Assembly (NCBI RefSeq): GCF_910596095.1
Contig: NC_056542.1
Coordinates: 28,774,957 to 28,838,956, forward strand
Length of the DNA: 64,000 nucleotides
From: Thunnus maccoyii
Taxonomy: Eukaryota; Chordata; Actinopteri; Scombriformes; Scombridae
Direction: 5' to 3'
The translations under genes were made by a program, and so were the position numbers. A model generated the notes under the pieces. It was given only the letters and a program-made list of their open reading frames with translations, made no database searches and was not told the DNA's origin. Positions 60,492 to 64,000 of this stretch are shown one piece after another. Numbering within the stretch: the first letter of the stretch is position 1; each line of letters begins with the position of its first letter.

Positions 60492-61019
60492 AAAAAAACA
60501 TGCAAATGATTATATTGATATGCAGACGATAAGTAATAATGTGATGAACCATAGCCGGGTTGAGGATGCAGATGATCCAAGTTTATTCACCGACATGTCA
60601 TCTTGCTGTTCCATGAAGCCATTTTGTGCAGCTGCACTGTAGCTGGCAGATGTTCATGAAATGATCTTCCTGAAAATAAAGGCGTTTCAGACTAGATTTA
60701 AAGACACCATGGAGCCTGGCAGTGCTGACGTCATATGCACATTGGTTTTGGTTTGAGTGCATTTATACGTACATGTGTAGCACAGTAAGAGATCACCTAG
60801 TGGAAATGATTTATAATTTATCATTAGTTCTACATGCTGTGTTTAAAAAGAGTAAAAATCTTGTGTAAGTGTGTGAGATGAGATGGATGTTGCGGGAACA
60901 AAAAATTCTTTTGATGTCTGTTATCTTTTTTCATGTTTTTTCCTCTGTAATATATATTCACTTTCTGAGCCTTGTCTATGATTCTGCTAACCTAGTGTAC
61001 AGAATAAAGTTTTACTCAC

Positions 61020-63060
61020 TAATACACGTGCTTTTTTTTTTTACTTAAATGTGGCCATGTTTTAGTGTATGGCAACCACAATACATTTCATATTTAAAGG
61101 AGCATGCACACATAAAAAATCCAACATGGTCCAGCTACCCTGGGATAATGTAGGTGGCCTTTAAAAAGAAAAACAGCTGTGTTTTTCATCATATGGTCTT
61201 TAGATCCACAAGGCAGATTCATTTTAGAATTATTTCAGGTGAATGACTTCATATCTATTCACTACACTGTAATTTTTTTTGCTGTCTCATCACCCTCACT
61301 ATTAACTGGGAAAGTATTCTCTAGCAATTCAAATTAATAATGTTGGTATGTGCACCAAACGTGCCCAGGCTCAACCACATATCATTTAGAATAACTTAAT
61401 AGTTTGCATGAGAGCTGCCTCAGTGCCAGCAATCTCAGTGAAAATATGAATGTGCTGGATAAGGGATATCTAAAATAGATAAGCAAGGAGCAAACAGTGT
61501 GCAGGTTTATCTACAACCCAGAAATACAATAGTTGATTTCAAAGACTAAACCCCACACCTGACACATTTATCCAAACAGGAGTTATTGAATCAACATTGA
61601 AATCAGCTGTATTTCGTGAAGTATGTGTTAGTCTTTTTGTAGAAATGATTTTTCTGTTGAGTTCAATTTTAAGCCAAATCAATGAAATATATCTTTGGTG
61701 TACTCTCTGTACTCTCAGTGAATGTCAAACATGATTAGACCAATGATCAGAGAAAGACTTCTGCAATCTATAATCTATTAGAACCCATGATCTGGCTCAG
61801 AAAAAAGAAAGAGAGGCATCAGATGCAAAAAAGTGATAATTTAAAATGCTCAATATGTGTGAAAACAGGCACTAAATGGCATGAAGAACAATTAAATGTC
61901 TTGGATCAGCAGCTACTCTGGATTGCAACATGTTTAAAGCTTGCTGATCTTCCTCAGGCACCATCAAAAGGCTTATGCTGACGTGTCTCTGAAAGTAGAG
62001 AAAGGCAGGAAATGACACGGTAAATATGTCATGCTGAGAAAATATATACAAAACAATAATGGGATGCTTGTTAAACACAAGAACAATATGTAAGGGGTGG
62101 AACATGCCAAATAACATGTAGTCACTCACTAAGCCAAAAATATGTCAAAATAAGGTGATTAGACACAATATAGAGAACTATACAAGAGGGGATTAGTATT
62201 GCTTGTACTGTACTGTGTGTTAATCACTTATCCTGCACTCAATAAAATAAAAAAAACAAACAATAAAAAACAAGAAGGGATTAGATGAAACAAGATAGAT
62301 TTAATTCCTCACTAAGCCCCTGGGGAGACACTGTTCTCAGGCTGAATATCCATCTGCATCCATTTGAGAGGAGAGGCGACGATCAAGCTCACCATCTCTG
62401 CTTGTGGGTGCAATGAACACAATAACACAGAACTGAAGATCAGTGGAGGAATATCCACATTGGATAAAATGTGCTGCAAAGGTTATGATCTGGCATATAA
62501 TCCATACTGTCCTTATGCGTGAATGGGTTTCCATCCCACATCAACAAATATCGAATATATAAGAAGTAATACTGTATAAGGGCCAATCACCAACTGAGGA
62601 AGACACATAGCGCAAAGTCATGAGATTAAGGAAATAAATCACCATTTAAGTAAATTAAAACATTTATTATTGAGTTATATTTAATCATCTATCATCTGGC
62701 ATAATAAGAGAGGATACACTGTCATGGGTATGGCTGGTGACAACACAGGCTGATGGTGTAATTCAATGCAGCAAACAAGCTTAGATACTTTTCAGCTATT
62801 GTGAGTGAAACGTGAGCAGAGGGAATTTAAAATGCATTGTTGTCAGCAAACGTGTCTCATCAATGTTAATGAAGGAGGAGAAAGTACCCTGAGACTGACT
62901 GCTGGTCGTCTGCACGGTGACCTGGTCAACAGGTTTGACAGCACTAAGTCACTATATACCTTACAAAAGGTGAAACATCTATAATAAAAATGATTAGTGC
63001 GATACAGGAGTTCTTGCTTAGACTACAAATCAAGGATCATATTTTTCAGTGATAATGAGT
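61020..63060. other. erich5-rida intergenic region, nothing recognised
   Basis: About 2 kb, AT-rich, with open frames no longer than 85 codons and no recognised exon. Parts (around 61900-62650) look like decayed repeat sequence, but I could not assign a family. The rida 3' UTR on the minus strand probably ends within its right edge; TTTATT (minus-strand AATAAA) is at 63071-63076 and 62663-62668. Confidence 0.45.
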
Positions 63061-63094
63061 TTTCAAATGTTTTATTGTTTGATAGATGTTCTTG

Positions 63095-63311
63095 TTAGGA
63101 AGCATCGGTCACAGGGCCCAAAACAGCAACTGCTTCAATCTCAACCAGTCCACCCTAGACAAACAGAGAGAATATTGATGGATAGCAGCTTTTTGTTTGG
63201 TTCAATCCAGTAGAGAATCAGTGGCGACAAGTATAAATCTTCATCAAATACTCACTCTGGGAAGAGCAGCAACCTGGTAGGCAGCTCTGGCTGGGAAGTT
63301 GGTGGTGAAGA
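63095..63311 (-). CDS. rida: 2-iminobutanoate/2-iminopropanoate deaminase (RIDA), last two coding exons
   Basis: On the minus strand, exon 63256-63311 encodes FTTNFPARAAYQVAALPR and exon 63095-63154 encodes GGLVEIEAVAVLGPVTDAS with a TAA stop at 63095-63097. These match the human RIDA C-terminus (NFPARAAYQVAALPKGSRIE, then AVAIQGPLTTASL). The Arg of the PARAAYQV motif, which binds the substrate carboxylate in the RidA family, is present. RIDA hydrolyses reactive enamine/imine intermediates made by pyridoxal-phosphate enzymes. The upstream exons lie beyond the right edge. It converges on erich5, as in human. Confidence 0.92.
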
Positions 63312-63653
63312 CTAAAGAAAGCAGCACATGAAATATCAGGACAACAGACACATATTTAAACACGTTTATGTTTAATGAAACTGACACGTGGACCAGCTGT
63401 GGTGAAGTCCCACAACTGGTCTGTCTACAAACACACTCAGTAACTAACTACAGTCTGACATGAAGACAGCAGTGTAGAAAGGTTTGTTTTCTGATTTGAC
63501 TCAACATGAAGTCAATCTTAGTGTTTCATTAAAAATCAAACACTGACCAGTCAATGTAGTCCATGATGTTCTAATCAACATGTTCACACAAAATGTTCAT
63601 TTTGCAACTTTCTGTCACTGACTGATATAAATCAAACCTTGACTGTCTCAGCA

Positions 63654-63760
63654 ATGAAAGCACCGGTGTAACTAATAACACTAATTAGAGCTCTGTCCCA
63701 CTGTCCCAGTCAGCCTGCACAAGCAATCATTAGTCTTATTAGTTACACCCGTGCTTTCAT
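63654..63760. mobile_element. Short palindromic element in a rida intron
   Basis: The arm at 63654-63686 (ATGAAAGCACCGGTGTAACT, then AATAACACTAAT) is repeated in inverted form at 63729-63760 with two or three mismatches. The spacer is 42 bp. The whole could fold as one hairpin and resembles a small MITE. Confidence 0.65.
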
Positions 63761-64000
63761 GCTATGACATGTTTCTTCTGAAAAGATCTTTTGTTATGTG
63801 GCCTAAATCCAGTTTATGAAAGCTTTTGTGTTTGTTGTTCTAAACATCAAGTGTCAGGGCAGTCTTCATTAAACAAAATCCTCTTGTGCACTGGAAATGA
63901 TGTGTTTTTTGGTAAACACTAACAGCATGGGTAAACAGACAAAAAAAAAATCTAAATATTAAACCCTTGGGAAAATATTTTGCTTTGTTTGTAAGTTTTA

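Noticed and set aside
61787-62534. Small open frames between erich5 and rida
   Set aside because: All are under 86 codons, AT-rich and without conserved motifs; the region looks like decayed repeat DNA.

Overview
The window is vertebrate nuclear DNA, almost certainly from a ray-finned (teleost) fish. The genes have many short coding exons with consensus splice sites. The order of the five genes from mtdh onward matches human 8q22.1, introns are short, and several degenerate repeats belong to families I recognise from spiny-rayed (percomorph) fishes. The species cannot be named from this alone. Identification rests on translating exons and comparing them with remembered family sequences; no search was run.

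Layout, left to right. (1) 30-15009 (+): the 3' half of ubr5, 33 exons from just before the UBR zinc finger through the MLLE and HECT domains; the 5' half lies left of the window. (2) 16947-24455 (+): complete mtdh (metadherin/LYRIC), 13 exons, about 535 residues. (3) 27195-37322 (+): complete laptm4b, 7 exons, 228 residues. (4) 42137-51842 (+): a matrilin, by neighbours matrilin-2 (matn2), 13 coding exons, about 748 residues: vWA, seven EGF modules, vWA, coiled coil. (5) 52687-59291 (+): erich5, 3 coding exons with a predicted acylated N-terminus and a long Ala/Pro/Glu-rich exon. (6) 63095-63311 (-): the last two coding exons of rida; its 5' exons lie beyond the right edge.

The genes are unrelated in function: ubiquitin ligase, RNA/translation-linked scaffold, lysosomal membrane protein, extracellular matrix adaptor, acylated acidic protein and enamine/imine deaminase. 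They form a conserved neighbourhood, not a pathway. Compared with human, ubr5 is directly beside mtdh and RPL30 is missing between matn2 and erich5.

The matrilin gene is the most unusual part. Its coiled coil is split by an AT-AC (U12-type) intron. Its EGF exons were multiplied by a tandem two-exon duplication in which every second exon has decayed. The three surviving exons of that block share an atypical cysteine pattern. The boundaries of the last EGF exon and of the second vWA exon need non-obvious splice sites to keep the frame. Transposon remnants include a hAT-like element with an 8-bp target duplication, a probable solo LTR with a 6-bp duplication, a long inverted-repeat element inside the AT-AC intron, and several simple repeats.
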